The notes beneath the pieces were generated by a model, which did no database searches, was not told the origin of the DNA, and saw only the letters and a program-made list of their open reading frames with translations. From Kerstersia gyiorum (GTDB lineage Bacteria; Pseudomonadota; Gammaproteobacteria; Burkholderiales; Burkholderiaceae_B), in NCBI RefSeq assembly GCF_004216755.1, contig NZ_SGWZ01000003.1, forward strand, positions 310,001-374,000: a stretch of 64,000 bases of DNA. Reading direction: 5' to 3'. Positions 35,521 through 45,986 of the stretch are shown piece after piece. The position numbers and the translations under genes are program-made. The stretch's first letter is position 1; each line of letters begins with the position of its first letter.

Positions 35521-36085
35521 GTGCAAGTGCCCAGCCTGACTGTGAGTTTTTCAGCCCGCTTGCGCATGGACGCGGTACGCTATCGCTATCCTCCCATCCA
35601 GGTCGTGCAGCTACACAACCCGAATATTCTGCCCGCTGACGTTTCCAGCAAACAGATTATTCTGGATATCCTGGCCAAAGATGCCTACGGCAGCTTCTTC
35701 AATGTCGAAATGCAATTGCGGCATTACCCCCCAATGGCCGCAGCGCAATCTGTTCTATCTCGCCCGCATGCTGTCCGACCAGCTCGACACCGGGCAGGAA
35801 TATCAAGCACTTAAGCCTGTCGTCAGCATCAGCCTGCTGGGCCATGACCTCTACCTCGACTACCCCGCACAGGCCGACTGGCACTTCACGCTACGCGACT
35901 CGCAACGTCCGGCCGTGCAGTTGCAGCCCGGTTTGGGACAGGCCATGCAGGTCCATATAATCGAACTCACCAAGGCAGAAACGCTGCATGCCTTTCCCCC
36001 AGCACTCTCTGCCTGGATCGCCTGCCTCCAGGCTGGCGGTGCACGGCAAAACAGGCAAGCGAGCAAAGCGTGGTGGCCTGGTTAA
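35521..36085 (+). pseudogene. Rpn-family (PD-(D/E)XK nuclease / putative transposase) remnant
   Basis: Two overlapping frames reconstruct an Rpn-like nuclease: frame 1 gives LHNPNILPADVSSKQIILDI and AYGSFFNVEMQLRHYP; frame 2 continues QWPQRNLFYLARMLSDQLDT and VVSISLLGHDLYLD. The ILDI...VEMQ residues match the nuclease core. The frames switch at a run of six C (35727-35732) where five would keep the frame, so one C is inserted. The usual N-terminal third (an FKxxFG-type start) is missing and the C-terminus is short, so this is a decayed fragment, not just a sequencing slip. Lies between paaJ and paaX. The 290 bases before it (35231-35520) hold only the paaJ promoter and operator. Confidence 0.75.
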
Positions 36086-36203
36086 GCCAGACGCCATGGC
36101 AGGCCCAGGTAGGCATGGACATGGTCTTGCGCCAGCCGTGTCGTCAACCTTCAGCCTGGCGGCGCCGATATCCCTATCGCGCGCTTGCATGCTGCCCAGC
36201 CGG

Positions 36204-37121
36204 TTACTGCATCTGCCGCAGCTGCAAACTACGTTGCCTGACGGTCTGGCCCGCCTCCGGCAAGGCACCATCGCCATCAATAAAATGATTGGCGATGAAG
36301 CGCTCCGCAGGCCGCGATAAGGCCAGATAGAGGGTAGCAAATAACCGCCGGGCTTCGTGGCCGGCCCAGTCTGACGGCAAGGCTTGCACCGGCAGGCGCG
36401 GTGCGCGCAGGGCAATGCCCCGGTATTGATGCACCAGTAGCAGGCGCAAGGTCAACGCCATGGCGGGCTCGACGCTAGCGGCAATTTCCTGCACTGGGGA
36501 AAAACGCTCGATGAAAGCGCTGAATGCATCGGCATAACTCTGGAAATCCCAGTATTCCGTTGCAAACTGGCGCATGGCTGCCCCACCCTGCACGACACTG
36601 GCATCCCATACCAAGGCATCGTCCGTCAGTTCCGGCGCGCCGTCCGGCCCGATCGCCAGGCGTGGGTTGAGCGCGGCATAACCCAGCCGCTTAAGCCTGC
36701 GCATGGTAGCGTCCGGGTCGTTCCCCCCCAGATAAATCAGCCGCCATTGGCTGGCGTCGTGGGGTTCATAAAGAATGCTGGCAGCGTAGGCAAATTCCGC
36801 ACGGGCTTCCGCCGTCAGACGATAGAAGCTGCGCCGACCCACCCGTTCCCCTTCCAGTTGCCCGGCTGCGACCAGGCGCGACACTGCCGTACGCACCAGG
36901 CTTTCGCTGATACCCACGGCAGCGCAGGCTTCGATCAGGTTGCCCATCCAAAGCACGCCGCCACGCGGCTCCACGACGTCGCCATAGATGGTGACAATGA
37001 AGCCTGCTCCCTTGGGAGGACTGGCAGCCAACAGACGTTGCACCAAGGTTTCCGGCAGGGAACGGGCGGCAGCCTGCAAGGCAGGCTGGCCAGTTTCAGA
37101 GTGGGGATTCGCGTTGCTCAC
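36204..37121 (-). CDS. paaX: PaaX, phenylacetyl-CoA-responsive repressor
   Basis: 305 residues. N-terminal winged helix (FIVTIYGDVVEPRGGVLWMG, SLVRTAVSRLVAAGQLEGER, GRRSFYRLT) and the PaaX central and C-terminal domains (WRLIYLGG, LPSDWAGHEARRLFATLYLA). PaaX represses paa operons and releases DNA when phenylacetyl-CoA accumulates. A second regulator, PaaR (TetR type), is encoded at 49113, so this locus carries both kinds. Confidence 0.94.
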   Translation of the reverse strand: MSNANPHSETGQPALQAAARSLPETLVQRLLAASPPKGAGFIVTIYGDVVEPRGGVLWMGNLIEACAAVGISESLVRTAVSRLVAAGQLEGERVGRRSFYRLTAEARAEFAYAASILYEPHDASQWRLIYLGGNDPDATMRRLKRLGYAALNPRLAIGPDGAPELTDDALVWDASVVQGGAAMRQFATEYWDFQSYADAFSAFIERFSPVQEIAASVEPAMALTLRLLLVHQYRGIALRAPRLPVQALPSDWAGHEARRLFATLYLALSRPAERFIANHFIDGDGALPEAGQTVRQRSLQLRQMQ

Positions 37122-37158
37122 GGGCCTGGTATGACGAATGCTGGAAAATGTCCGACAC

Positions 37159-39204
37159 TCAGAATGTACCAGTTTCTGCCGCTTGCTCCAGCTTGCGGCA
37201 CGGTTCAGGCGCCAACCCGGCTGCCGCCAGCTCGCGCAGGCGTGCCACCACCTCCTTCAATCCCCGCGCCTCGGCATCATGCAGCAGGCCGCCGCGCCAG
37301 CGCGGGAAGCCATAGCCGTGGACTTCAACCAAGTCGACATCCACGGCACGCCGGGCGATGCCTTCTTCCAGGATCAACGCCGCTTCATTCACCATGGGCA
37401 ACACAATGCTGTCGATGATTTCCGCTTCGCTCCAAGCACGCTGAGGCACACCGGCAGCCGCCTCGGCGATCACCTTGGCTACCGTGTCGGACGGCAAGGG
37501 ACGGCGCTCGCCCGGCGCGTAGTCATACCATCCCGCCTGGGTCTTCTGACCCAGACGGCCTTGTTCGCACAGCCGGTCCGCCACCGGCGCAAAAACGGCT
37601 TCGCCGCGTTCGCGCGCCGCCTTGCGCTGGAAGGCGGCAATATCCAGCCCGCCCAGGTCCTGGGCCTCGAACGGCCCCATGGGCATGCCATAGGCGCGCA
37701 TGGCCGCATCCACCGCTTGCGGCGTGGCGCCTGCCAGCAACAGGCGTTCCGCCTGCGCGCGCAGGGTACGCAGAATCCGGTTGCCAATGAAACCATCGCA
37801 GATTCCAGCACGGACCGGAATTTTGCCCAAGCGGCGCGCCAGCGTAAAGCCGGCAGCCAGCACATCGAGCGCCGTTTGCGGAATCGGTACGATTTCCAGC
37901 AATTTCATGATCTGCGCCGGGCTGAAGAAGTGCAGGCCGATGAAGCGCTCGGGCGCGACCAGGCCTTCGGCGATCAGCGCCGGGTCCAGATAGGACGTAT
38001 TGGTAGCCAGAATGGCGTCGTTGCGGCACACCTGGGACAGGCGGGCGAAGACATCGCGCTTGACTTGCAGGTCCTCGAACACCGCTTCGATGACCAGGTC
38101 GACATCGGCCAGGTCTGCATCGACAATCGTACCGCGCACCCCGCCGATGCGCTCGGCAGCCGCGCCCTCGCTGAGGCGGCCACGCTTGACACTGCTCTGG
38201 TAGATGTCGGACACCCGCTGCAGGCCGCGCTGCAAGGCAGTGTCATCACGCTCCAGCAGGATCACCGGAATACCGGCGTCACGCAAGGCGACGACAATGC
38301 CCGCGCCCATGGTGCCGCCGCCGACCACTGCTGCGTGATTGACCGCGCGGGCCTCCACGCCATTGAGTTCGGGTGGACGGGCAGCGCCGCGTTCGGCGAA
38401 GAAGATATGGCGCAAGGCGCGCGCCTGGTCGGACGCACGACGCTCCAGAAAGCTGGCCCGCTCGAACGCCATGGCATCCTGCACGCTGCCTTCGCATGCG
38501 CGGCGCACACACTCTAGCGCCAGGCCTGGAGCGACCTCACGGCCAGCACGCTTGCGCAGATCCGCCTGGGCTTGCTCCCAGAAACCGGCATCCGCCGGCG
38601 CTACCTCGCGTTGCAGCAAAGGCAGGGGCAAGGGGCGCTGCAACGCCGCGCGCAGGTAAGCCAGGGCCTCGCCACGCAAATCACCCTCGACGACGGCATC
38701 GAACAAGCCTGCCGCCTGCGCCTTGGCCGTGTTCAGCGGCGCGCCGCGCGTCACCGCCTCCACAGCCAGCGCGGCGCCAATCAGGCGCGGCAGCCGCACG
38801 CAACCGCCAGCGCCCGGCACCAGGCCCAGCTTGACTTCAGGCAGCCCGGCCTGGGCCCCCGCCAAGGCCACCCGGAAACGGCAAGCCAGGGCAATTTCCA
38901 GGCCGCCGCCCAACGCGCTGCCATGAATGGCCGCCAGCCAAGGCTTGGCCGCATTTTCGATACGCGCCACGACATCCGGCAGATGCGGTTCCTGCGGCGG
39001 CTTGCCGAACTCGCTGACATCCGCCCCGGCGATAAAGGTGCGGCCCGCGCAAATCAGGACCACGCCCTGCACGCCAGGATCGGCATCCAATTCTTCTGCC
39101 GCAGCGATCAGGCCGCTGCGCAAGGCCTGCGACAAGGCGTTGACGGGCGGAAAATCGACGGTGACAACGGCCAGGCCGTCTTCGCGTTCTATCGTGATGC
39201 TCAT
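37159..39204 (-). CDS. Enoyl-CoA hydratase / 3-hydroxyacyl-CoA dehydrogenase fusion (FadJ-like)
   Basis: 681 residues. N-terminal crotonase domain (about 1-190; [35 protein letters not shown]) joined to an NAD-binding hydroxyacyl-CoA dehydrogenase (about 285-680; [55 protein letters not shown]). Neither paaF nor paaH is present separately in the window, so this enzyme probably hydrates 2,3-dehydroadipyl-CoA and oxidises 3-hydroxyadipyl-CoA. It is the last gene of the liv-type transporter run, 2 bp after livF. Confidence 0.92.
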   Translation of the reverse strand: MSITIEREDGLAVVTVDFPPVNALSQALRSGLIAAAEELDADPGVQGVVLICAGRTFIAGADVSEFGKPPQEPHLPDVVARIENAAKPWLAAIHGSALGGGLEIALACRFRVALAGAQAGLPEVKLGLVPGAGGCVRLPRLIGAALAVEAVTRGAPLNTAKAQAAGLFDAVVEGDLRGEALAYLRAALQRPLPLPLLQREVAPADAGFWEQAQADLRKRAGREVAPGLALECVRRACEGSVQDAMAFERASFLERRASDQARALRHIFFAERGAARPPELNGVEARAVNHAAVVGGGTMGAGIVVALRDAGIPVILLERDDTALQRGLQRVSDIYQSSVKRGRLSEGAAAERIGGVRGTIVDADLADVDLVIEAVFEDLQVKRDVFARLSQVCRNDAILATNTSYLDPALIAEGLVAPERFIGLHFFSPAQIMKLLEIVPIPQTALDVLAAGFTLARRLGKIPVRAGICDGFIGNRILRTLRAQAERLLLAGATPQAVDAAMRAYGMPMGPFEAQDLGGLDIAAFQRKAARERGEAVFAPVADRLCEQGRLGQKTQAGWYDYAPGERRPLPSDTVAKVIAEAAAGVPQRAWSEAEIIDSIVLPMVNEAALILEEGIARRAVDVDLVEVHGYGFPRWRGGLLHDAEARGLKEVVARLRELAAAGLAPEPCRKLEQAAETGTF

Positions 39205-39206
39205 TT

Positions 39207-39894
<688 letters not shown>

Positions 39895-39908
<14 letters not shown>

Positions 39909-40686
39909 GTTTCGCAGCCTCCTCCTTCGCCGCCGCGCCCAGATAGGCTTCTATCACCCGCGGATGGCTGGCAACCTCTGCCGGCAGGCCTTCGGCGATT
40001 TTTTCCCCATGGTCCAGCACCACGATGTGATTCGAGATACGCATAACCATCTTCATATCGTGTTCGACCAGCAGGATGGAAATGCCGCTGGCGGCGACTT
40101 CCGCCACCAGATGCTCGATTTCCTCGGTTTCGACCGCATTGCAGCCTGCCGCCGGCTCGTCCAGCAGCAGCAGGCGCGGCTTGAGCGCCAGCGCGCGGGC
40201 GATTTCCAGGCGCTTGAGCGAACCGTAGGACAGCGATGCCGCCTCGAAATCCGCTGCCCGCCCCAGGCCAACGCGCTCAAGCAGCTCACGCGCCTGCTCC
40301 TCTGAGCGGCGGGTGCGCCGGCGTGCCGACGGCAGCCCCAGCAGGTCCGCCAGCAGGGAACCGTTTTCTTGCAGGTGAAAGCCGGTCGCCACATTTTCCA
40401 GCGCCGTCATGGCAGGGAAAATCTGCAGGTTCTGGAACGTGCGCGACATGCCGCGCCTGGCCAGCAGGTGCGGCGCCATGCCGGTTACCGGCTCGCCATC
40501 GAGCCGGACTTCGCCCGAACCCGGCTGGTACACGCCGGACAACATGTTGAACAAGGTGGTCTTGCCGGCCCCATTGGGGCCGATAACCGAAACGATTTCG
40601 CCGGCGCGCACATTGAAGCTGACATCATGCACTGCGCGCAGCCCGCCGAAAGATATGCCGACACCGGCCACTTCCAATAGACTCAT
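39895..40686 (-). CDS. livG: Branched-chain/aromatic-acid ABC transporter ATPase LivG type
   Basis: 263 residues from the ATG with GGGAGGGG upstream (MSLLEVAGVGISFGG). Walker A GPNGAGKTTLFN, LivG-type LSYGSLKRLEIARALA signature, Walker B LLLLDEPAAG. 1 bp downstream of livM. Confidence 0.95.
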
Positions 40687-40687
40687 C

Positions 40688-41647
40688 TCAGCCCCTCCCG
40701 CGGATGATGCGCGCAAGGCTGGGCAAAACGCCGCCGCGCAGGAAAATCATGACCAGCATCATGATCAGGCCGAGCACGATCTGCTCGTACTCCTGGAAGA
40801 ATGTCAGCACCTGGGGCAGGGCCGTCAGCACGGCCGCACCGAAAATGGCGCCCAGCACCGAGCCAGCGCCGCCCAGCACCGCCATCGTCACAATTTCGAC
40901 GGAGTGCATGAAACTGGCGGCATCCGGCGTGATGAAGCGATTCTGCATGGCCAGCAGGGAGCCGGCCAGCGAAGCGTAGATGGCGGAGATGACAAAACCG
41001 CGCAGCTTGAAGCGCGCCACGTCCACGCCGACAGTACGCGCCGCCACTTCGGAACCATGCAGCGCCCGCAATGCGCGCCCCGTGGCACTGTATTGCAAAT
41101 TGAGCGCCACCCAGGCCCCCAGGACCAGCATGATGCCGTTGAACGCGTACCAGAACTCGGCATTGTTCAGGCTCAGGCCCATGTCCTTGAGCGCAGCGCG
41201 CATGCCGGGGTCCTGCACGGCGATGCCGTCCGGGCCACCGGTCAGCCAGGCTTCATTGGTCAGCACCATGGCGACCAGCACGCCGAACCCCAGTGTGGCG
41301 ACCGACAGGTAATAGCCCCGCAACCTGAGGATGGGGCGTCCCACCACCCAGGCCAGCAAGCCGGAAATCACTGCGCCCAGCAAGGCCGAAGGCAGCACCG
41401 GCAAGCCCAGGTACTTGGGTGCCAGCGCGCAGGCATAGGCGCCTATGCCCAGGAACCCGGCATGGCCCAGGCTGATCTGGCCCACGAAGCCCGTCAGCAC
41501 CACGATACCCACCACCGCCAGACCATTGACGAAGATCAGCGAGCCGACTCGCAGGTAATAGGAAGAAGGAAAAAATAGCGGCGCCACGGCGATCAGGATC
41601 GCCAGCACCAGCAGCGTGGCATGTTTCGGAGACAGTTTCTTCATCAT
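40688..41647 (-). CDS. livM: Branched-chain/aromatic-acid ABC permease LivM type
   Basis: 319 residues, about nine to ten membrane segments; typical GQISLGHAGFLGIGAYACAL and the coupling region LALHGSEVAARTVGVD-like LRALHGSEVAARTVGVDVAR. Its ATG directly abuts the livH stop. Inner-membrane half-channel. Confidence 0.95.
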   Translation of the reverse strand: MMKKLSPKHATLLVLAILIAVAPLFFPSSYYLRVGSLIFVNGLAVVGIVVLTGFVGQISLGHAGFLGIGAYACALAPKYLGLPVLPSALLGAVISGLLAWVVGRPILRLRGYYLSVATLGFGVLVAMVLTNEAWLTGGPDGIAVQDPGMRAALKDMGLSLNNAEFWYAFNGIMLVLGAWVALNLQYSATGRALRALHGSEVAARTVGVDVARFKLRGFVISAIYASLAGSLLAMQNRFITPDAASFMHSVEIVTMAVLGGAGSVLGAIFGAAVLTALPQVLTFFQEYEQIVLGLIMMLVMIFLRGGVLPSLARIIRGRG

Positions 41648-42520
41648 TTACACCCTCTCCGCCGCACGGCGTCCGAACAGGCCCTGGGGCATGAAGAACA
41701 GCACGCCGAGGATGACCACGAAAGCCGCCGCATCCTTGTATTGGGAACTGATATAGCCAGCAGTAAAAGCTTCCAGCAAGCCCAGCAACAGGCCACCGGC
41801 CAACGCCCCCTTGGGATTGCCCATACCGCCCAGCATGGCGGCGGCGAACCCCTTGAGCGCCATCGTCATGCCGATGTCGTAGCTCACCAGGGTGATGGGC
41901 GTGACCAGCACCCCGGCCAGCGCGCCGATGGCGGCCGACAGGGCGAAGGACAGCGTCATGATGTATTTGGTATTGATCCCCACCAGCAACGCGGCGATGC
42001 GGTTGTTGGCTGTCGCCAGCACGGCGCGCCCCGTCAGCGTACGCGTGAAGAACAGCCACAAGCCGACGAAGATCACTAGCGCCCCGACGATGACCCACAG
42101 GCTTTGCGGCAGAATGGTCGCACCCAGCACACGGATTGGATCATCCCCGGAGAATGCGGGGAAGCGGTGCAACTGTTTGTCAAAGACCACCTGCGCCACG
42201 CCCCGGATGAAGATGGAGGCACCGATGGTGATGATGATCAGGCTCGCCACGGGCGCACCGCGCGCCGGTTCGATGGCCAGTTTGTTGAGCGCCACCCCGA
42301 TGGCTGCCGTCACCACGATGGCGAGCAGCGCTGCAAGCGGCAGCGGCGCGCCTGCCATGTAGGCGAAAGCGGTGATCATGCCGCCGAGCATCACGAACTC
42401 TCCCTGCGCGAAGTTCGCCACGTCGGAAGCGTTATAGATAATGGTAAAGCCGAGGGCGACGAGCGCATACACTGCGCCGACTGTCAGCCCCGACAGCAAA
42501 AACTGCATGAATTCAGGCAT
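41648..42520 (-). CDS. livH: Branched-chain/aromatic-acid ABC permease LivH type
   Basis: 290 residues from the ATG with GGAGA upstream (MPEFMQFLLSGLTVGAVYAL). Typical ALGFTIIYNASDVANFAQGE and FAAAMLGGMGNPKGALAGGL. Partner permease of LivM. The substrate of this importer is not proved by sequence; its embedding among paa genes suggests phenylacetate or another aromatic acid. Confidence 0.95.
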   Translation of the reverse strand: MPEFMQFLLSGLTVGAVYALVALGFTIIYNASDVANFAQGEFVMLGGMITAFAYMAGAPLPLAALLAIVVTAAIGVALNKLAIEPARGAPVASLIIITIGASIFIRGVAQVVFDKQLHRFPAFSGDDPIRVLGATILPQSLWVIVGALVIFVGLWLFFTRTLTGRAVLATANNRIAALLVGINTKYIMTLSFALSAAIGALAGVLVTPITLVSYDIGMTMALKGFAAAMLGGMGNPKGALAGGLLLGLLEAFTAGYISSQYKDAAAFVVILGVLFFMPQGLFGRRAAERV

Positions 42521-42718
42521 GTGTGTCTCCGGATGTGAAGAATCCCCGCCACGCCTCCCGAAACCGGGACCGGGCGGGGGAATCTTCGGCGCTACGATGA
42601 GCCGCCGCCGCGCATGGCTCGACCGGAAAGCGGTCGGCAAGCGGCAGCCCAGCTCGTCTTGCCAGACGGTGGCGGCCCCCTCGCCGCCCCGCGCTGCAAG
42701 CGCCGGAATGTCGGTCAG
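42521..42718. other. Intercistronic region between binding protein and livH
   Basis: 198 bp without a gene. Holds a small hairpin CGACCG-gaaag-CGGTCG at 42620-42636 and other GC-rich inverted segments, the usual kind of mRNA structure that lets the binding protein be made in excess over the membrane subunits. Confidence 0.45.
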
Positions 42719-43876
42719 TTATTCGACGATCTTCCAGCCGCCATCACGGATTTCCAGCATGCGGAAAGCGCTCAGGTCCAGGCCCAGGTGATCCTGCGGC
42801 GTTATGGTGAAGCTGCCGGTCGTCCCCATGTAGCCAGTGGTCGATTCCAGCGCATCGCGGATGGCTTCGGGTTCGGCCTTGCCGGCGCGATTGATGGCGT
42901 CGACGATCAGGAACAGGGCGTCATGGGCATAGCCGCCGAAGGTCGACACCGGCTTGCCGGTCTCTGCTTCGTAGCGCTTCTTGTAGTTCTGCACCACTTC
43001 GCGCTGGGGATCGGCCTCCGCCAGTTGCTCTGCCACCAGCAAGGAGGTGCCGGGCAGGCGCACGCCTTCGGCCGCCTTGGCGCCCGCCAGTTCGATGAAG
43101 GCATCGGATGCCACGCCATGCGACTGGTACAGCGGCAGGTCGACAGCCAACTGCGCATAGTTGCGCGTCACGATGGCGGGGCCCGAACCCATGCCCAGGT
43201 TCAGGATGGCCTGAATGCCGTTCTTGTTGCGCAGGTTGGTCAGCTGCGGCGTCATGTCGGCGTCGGCCGGGCCGAAAGTTTCATCGCCCACGATGGTGAT
43301 GCCATAATCGCCCACGATGTCCAGGCACTGCTTGCGCATAGAAGCGCCAAAGCTGTCGGAGCCAGACAGCAGGCCGATCTTCGTCAGGTTGCGCTGCTTC
43401 ATGTCTTCGAAGATCTTGGCGCAGGCCATGCGGTCGGTATGCGGCGTCTTGAACGTATGCTTGCGCACCGGCTGGATAATTTCGATGGCGCCGGCCAGCG
43501 AAATGAAAGGCACGCCCGCTTCTTCCACGACGGGAATGATGGACATCGTGGTGCCGGTGGTGGTGCCGCCGATGACTGCCACGACCTCGTCATCCTCGAT
43601 CAGCCGGGTTGCGAACGTGCGCGCCTTGTTCGGATCGCCGCCATCGTCATAGGCGATCAGCTTGATTTTCTCGCCTTGCACGCCGCCTTTGGCGTTGATG
43701 TCGTCAACCAGCATCTTCAGGGTGCGTGCCTCGGGCTCGCCCAGGAAGGACGCAGGGCCCGTCGCGGACACGGTAGAGCCGATCAGGATATCGGCGCTGG
43801 CCGTGCCGGCCGCACACCAGGCCAGCGCCACGGCGCCAGCCAGCTTGAATACATTCTTTTTGTTGAATCGCTTCAT
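42719..43876 (-). CDS. ABC transporter periplasmic binding protein (LivK/Peripla_BP_6 type)
   Basis: 385 residues. ATG preceded by GGAGGGAGA starts a signal peptide (MKRFNKKNVFKLAGAVALAW, cleavage near ASADI). Mature protein begins ILIGSTVSATGPASFLGEPE, then AVIGGTTTGTTMSIIPVVEE and GLLSGSDSFGASMRKQ. First gene of the liv-type run. Binding specificity unknown; an aromatic acid is inferred from the surrounding paa genes. Confidence 0.93.
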   Translation of the reverse strand: MKRFNKKNVFKLAGAVALAWCAAGTASADILIGSTVSATGPASFLGEPEARTLKMLVDDINAKGGVQGEKIKLIAYDDGGDPNKARTFATRLIEDDEVVAVIGGTTTGTTMSIIPVVEEAGVPFISLAGAIEIIQPVRKHTFKTPHTDRMACAKIFEDMKQRNLTKIGLLSGSDSFGASMRKQCLDIVGDYGITIVGDETFGPADADMTPQLTNLRNKNGIQAILNLGMGSGPAIVTRNYAQLAVDLPLYQSHGVASDAFIELAGAKAAEGVRLPGTSLLVAEQLAEADPQREVVQNYKKRYEAETGKPVSTFGGYAHDALFLIVDAINRAGKAEPEAIRDALESTTGYMGTTGSFTITPQDHLGLDLSAFRMLEIRDGGWKIVE

Positions 43877-44028
43877 GTTGTCTCCCTCCAGTTTATGAAA
43901 TGAACTGCTTGCCGGTGCCTGGCTCTTGAAGATGGCCCAGGCTGCCGGATACAGAAACCCCTGCATAACCACGATGAACACGGTCTGTCGCCATGGCGCC
44001 TCTTGGCGGGCGCCTGAAGCCACGAACA

Positions 44029-44068
44029 GTGATAACCACTGCCGGTGATGACCACTCCCGGCGATGAC
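44029..44068. repeat. Tandem 16-bp direct repeat between paaN and the transporter run
   Basis: Units GTGATAACCACTGCCG and GTGATGACCACTCCCG (14 of 16 identical), followed by the partial unit GCGATGAC. Ends 1 bp before the paaN stop codon position at 44070 and about 150 bp before the binding-protein ATG. Could be operator repeats or a replication slip; role unknown. Confidence 0.6.
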
Positions 44069-44069
44069 T

Positions 44070-45749
44070 TTAGGCGCTGGTCGGCGCGGGCTGGCGCCAC
44101 ATGGCGACGCGAAAGCGGTTGGCGACGAAAGCGCTGTCGGCAAAGCAGGCATTGCCTGCCGGATTGGCGCCGGTCACGTGGAAGTCGCTGTATGCCGCGC
44201 TTTGGTTCACATAGATGCCACCCAGCAAATTGACCGAAAGGTTCACGCCGGCTTCGGCAAAGGCGTCAGCCGCGTCCAGGATGCCGGCTTCGCTGGTGTC
44301 ATAGAGCGCGGCGGTGATGGCGCCCTTGCGCCGCGCCAGGTCGGCAGCGCGGCGTACACCCTCGGCGGCGTCAGCCACGGCCACGACCAATGCAATGGGG
44401 CCAAAGCGTTCAGCCTCGTAAGCATCGGTGGCCGCCGCATCCACCGCGACGATCAGCGGCGTCGCAGTACGAGCCGGACCGGCGCCCGCCAGCGGCGCCG
44501 AATCACGCACAATGCGGCCCAGGCTGCGTGCCGCATCGACACGCGCCAACGTATCCGGGTTGGCGATGGCGCCCGCCACCGCGGCGGCACGCGCCGGGTC
44601 GGCCAACAAGGCATCCACGGCTGCGGCAATGCCGGCAGCCACCTCGTCGAAAGACTTGCGCTCGCCACCAGCCAGGATGCCGTCACGCGGCACGAACAGG
44701 TTCTGCGGCGCCGTGCACATCTGGCCGCTGTAGAGCGACAGAGAAAAGGCGATGTTCTGGCACATCGCATCGAAATTGTCCGTGGCCGCAATCACGATGC
44801 TGTTGACGCCGGCCTCTTCGGTATAGACCAGCGGCGTAGCCGCATGGCGGCGCAGCCATTGACCGAACTCGCCGGAACCGGTGTAGTCGATCTGTGCAAT
44901 GCCGGGATGCTCGGCAAACACCTTGGCCTGGCCCGAGCCCGGCTCTTCCGCTGCCAGCAGCACGACATCGGGCGGCAGGCCCTGCTCGGCCAGAACCTCG
45001 CGCGCCACCAGCACCGTCAGCGCCATGGGCAGAATGGCGGCAGGGTGCGGCTTGGCGATCACGGTATTGCCCGTCGCCAGGTTGGCGAACAGACCGGAAT
45101 AACTATTCCAGGTCGGGAAAGTCTGGCAGCCGATCAACAGGGAAACGCCACGAGGCACGATGCGCCAGTGCTTGTCCATAATGATGTCGCCCGCCTTGCC
45201 TTGCGGCTTGACCCAGCGGGCACTGGCGGGAATGCGCTGCATCTCGTCCCAGGCATAGGCTAGGGCTTCGAGGCCGCGATCCTGCGCATGGGGGCCACCA
45301 GCCTGGAAAGCCATCGGAAAAGCCTGGCCGGAAGTATGCATGACGGCATTGGCCATTTCGAAACTGCGGCGGTTCAGACGTGCCAGGATCTCCAGGCAGA
45401 TTCCCACCCGGGTTTCGATACCGGCATTGGCCCAGGCTGCCGCGGCTGCCTGCGAATGCGAAACCAGCAGCTCAGCGTCTGCCGCCGGGTAGCGTATGCC
45501 CAGCGCGCCCTCGGCTGCGCCAAGGAAAGGTGACACTTCCGCGCCTACACGGCGCTGCTCGGGATGCCCCGGCAATTCGAAGTCGCCATTCAGGTGCGAC
45601 TGGTAGCTGGCCAAGCCTTCCTGCTTGGCGTTTTCACCGTAGATCTTGCCGCTGGGAACCTCGGGATAGGCGCTCCAGAAGCCCCGTTCACGTATTGCTG
45701 CAAGGGCCGATTCAAGCGTGGCGCGGTGCTGTTCAAACAGGCTGGACAT
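44070..45749 (-). CDS. paaN: PaaN, ring-opening-pathway aldehyde dehydrogenase
   Basis: 559 residues from MSSLFEQHRATLES, the usual PaaN beginning; an ATG five codons upstream is the alternative. Aldehyde dehydrogenase fold with catalytic Cys in YSGQMCTAPQNLFV and cofactor region SGSGEF-like IDYTGSGEFGQWL. PaaN is implicated in the aldehyde oxidation of phenylacetate ring cleavage. It coexists here with the PaaZ fusion. Divergent from paaG across a 237-bp promoter with a PaaR-type operator. Confidence 0.93.
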   Translation of the reverse strand: MSSLFEQHRATLESALAAIRERGFWSAYPEVPSGKIYGENAKQEGLASYQSHLNGDFELPGHPEQRRVGAEVSPFLGAAEGALGIRYPAADAELLVSHSQAAAAAWANAGIETRVGICLEILARLNRRSFEMANAVMHTSGQAFPMAFQAGGPHAQDRGLEALAYAWDEMQRIPASARWVKPQGKAGDIIMDKHWRIVPRGVSLLIGCQTFPTWNSYSGLFANLATGNTVIAKPHPAAILPMALTVLVAREVLAEQGLPPDVVLLAAEEPGSGQAKVFAEHPGIAQIDYTGSGEFGQWLRRHAATPLVYTEEAGVNSIVIAATDNFDAMCQNIAFSLSLYSGQMCTAPQNLFVPRDGILAGGERKSFDEVAAGIAAAVDALLADPARAAAVAGAIANPDTLARVDAARSLGRIVRDSAPLAGAGPARTATPLIVAVDAAATDAYEAERFGPIALVVAVADAAEGVRRAADLARRKGAITAALYDTSEAGILDAADAFAEAGVNLSVNLLGGIYVNQSAAYSDFHVTGANPAGNACFADSAFVANRFRVAMWRQPAPTSA

Positions 45750-45786
45750 TCTGGTTTTTCCCATGTTGAAGAGTGCGAGGGAATTA

Positions 45787-45815
45787 TTGACCGACCGGAC
45801 GGTTTATGCAATAGT
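45787..45815 (+). promoter_or_regulatory. paaG promoter with embedded PaaR-type operator
   Basis: TTGACC (45787-45792), 17-base spacer and AATAGT (45810-45815) form a sigma-70-like promoter toward paaG-paaI-paaK. The spacer carries ACCGACCGGACGGT; the whole 16 bases at 45789-45804 equal those at 35270-35285. A repressor bound here would block RNA polymerase. The site also lies 40 bp before paaN, so it may control both directions. Confidence 0.7.
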
Positions 45816-45986
45816 AGGAACCCGAATACCCAAGCGCCAGCAAGCTGCAACAATGGCGCCCCAGGATCACCGGAAAAAATCCGGCGAGAAAAAAATACGG
45901 CCCCGGGCCCCTCTTCCGTCTGCTACCGTCCCTGGTAGTCAAAGGCCGGAGCAGGTGGACCGGCGGTAAAAAACGAAGGAGACAAC

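Noticed and set aside
42620..42636. Third PaaR-type operator before livH
   Set aside because: CGACCGGAAAGCGGTCG shares only CGACCGGA with the operator and has wrong spacing; it is better seen as a small hairpin.
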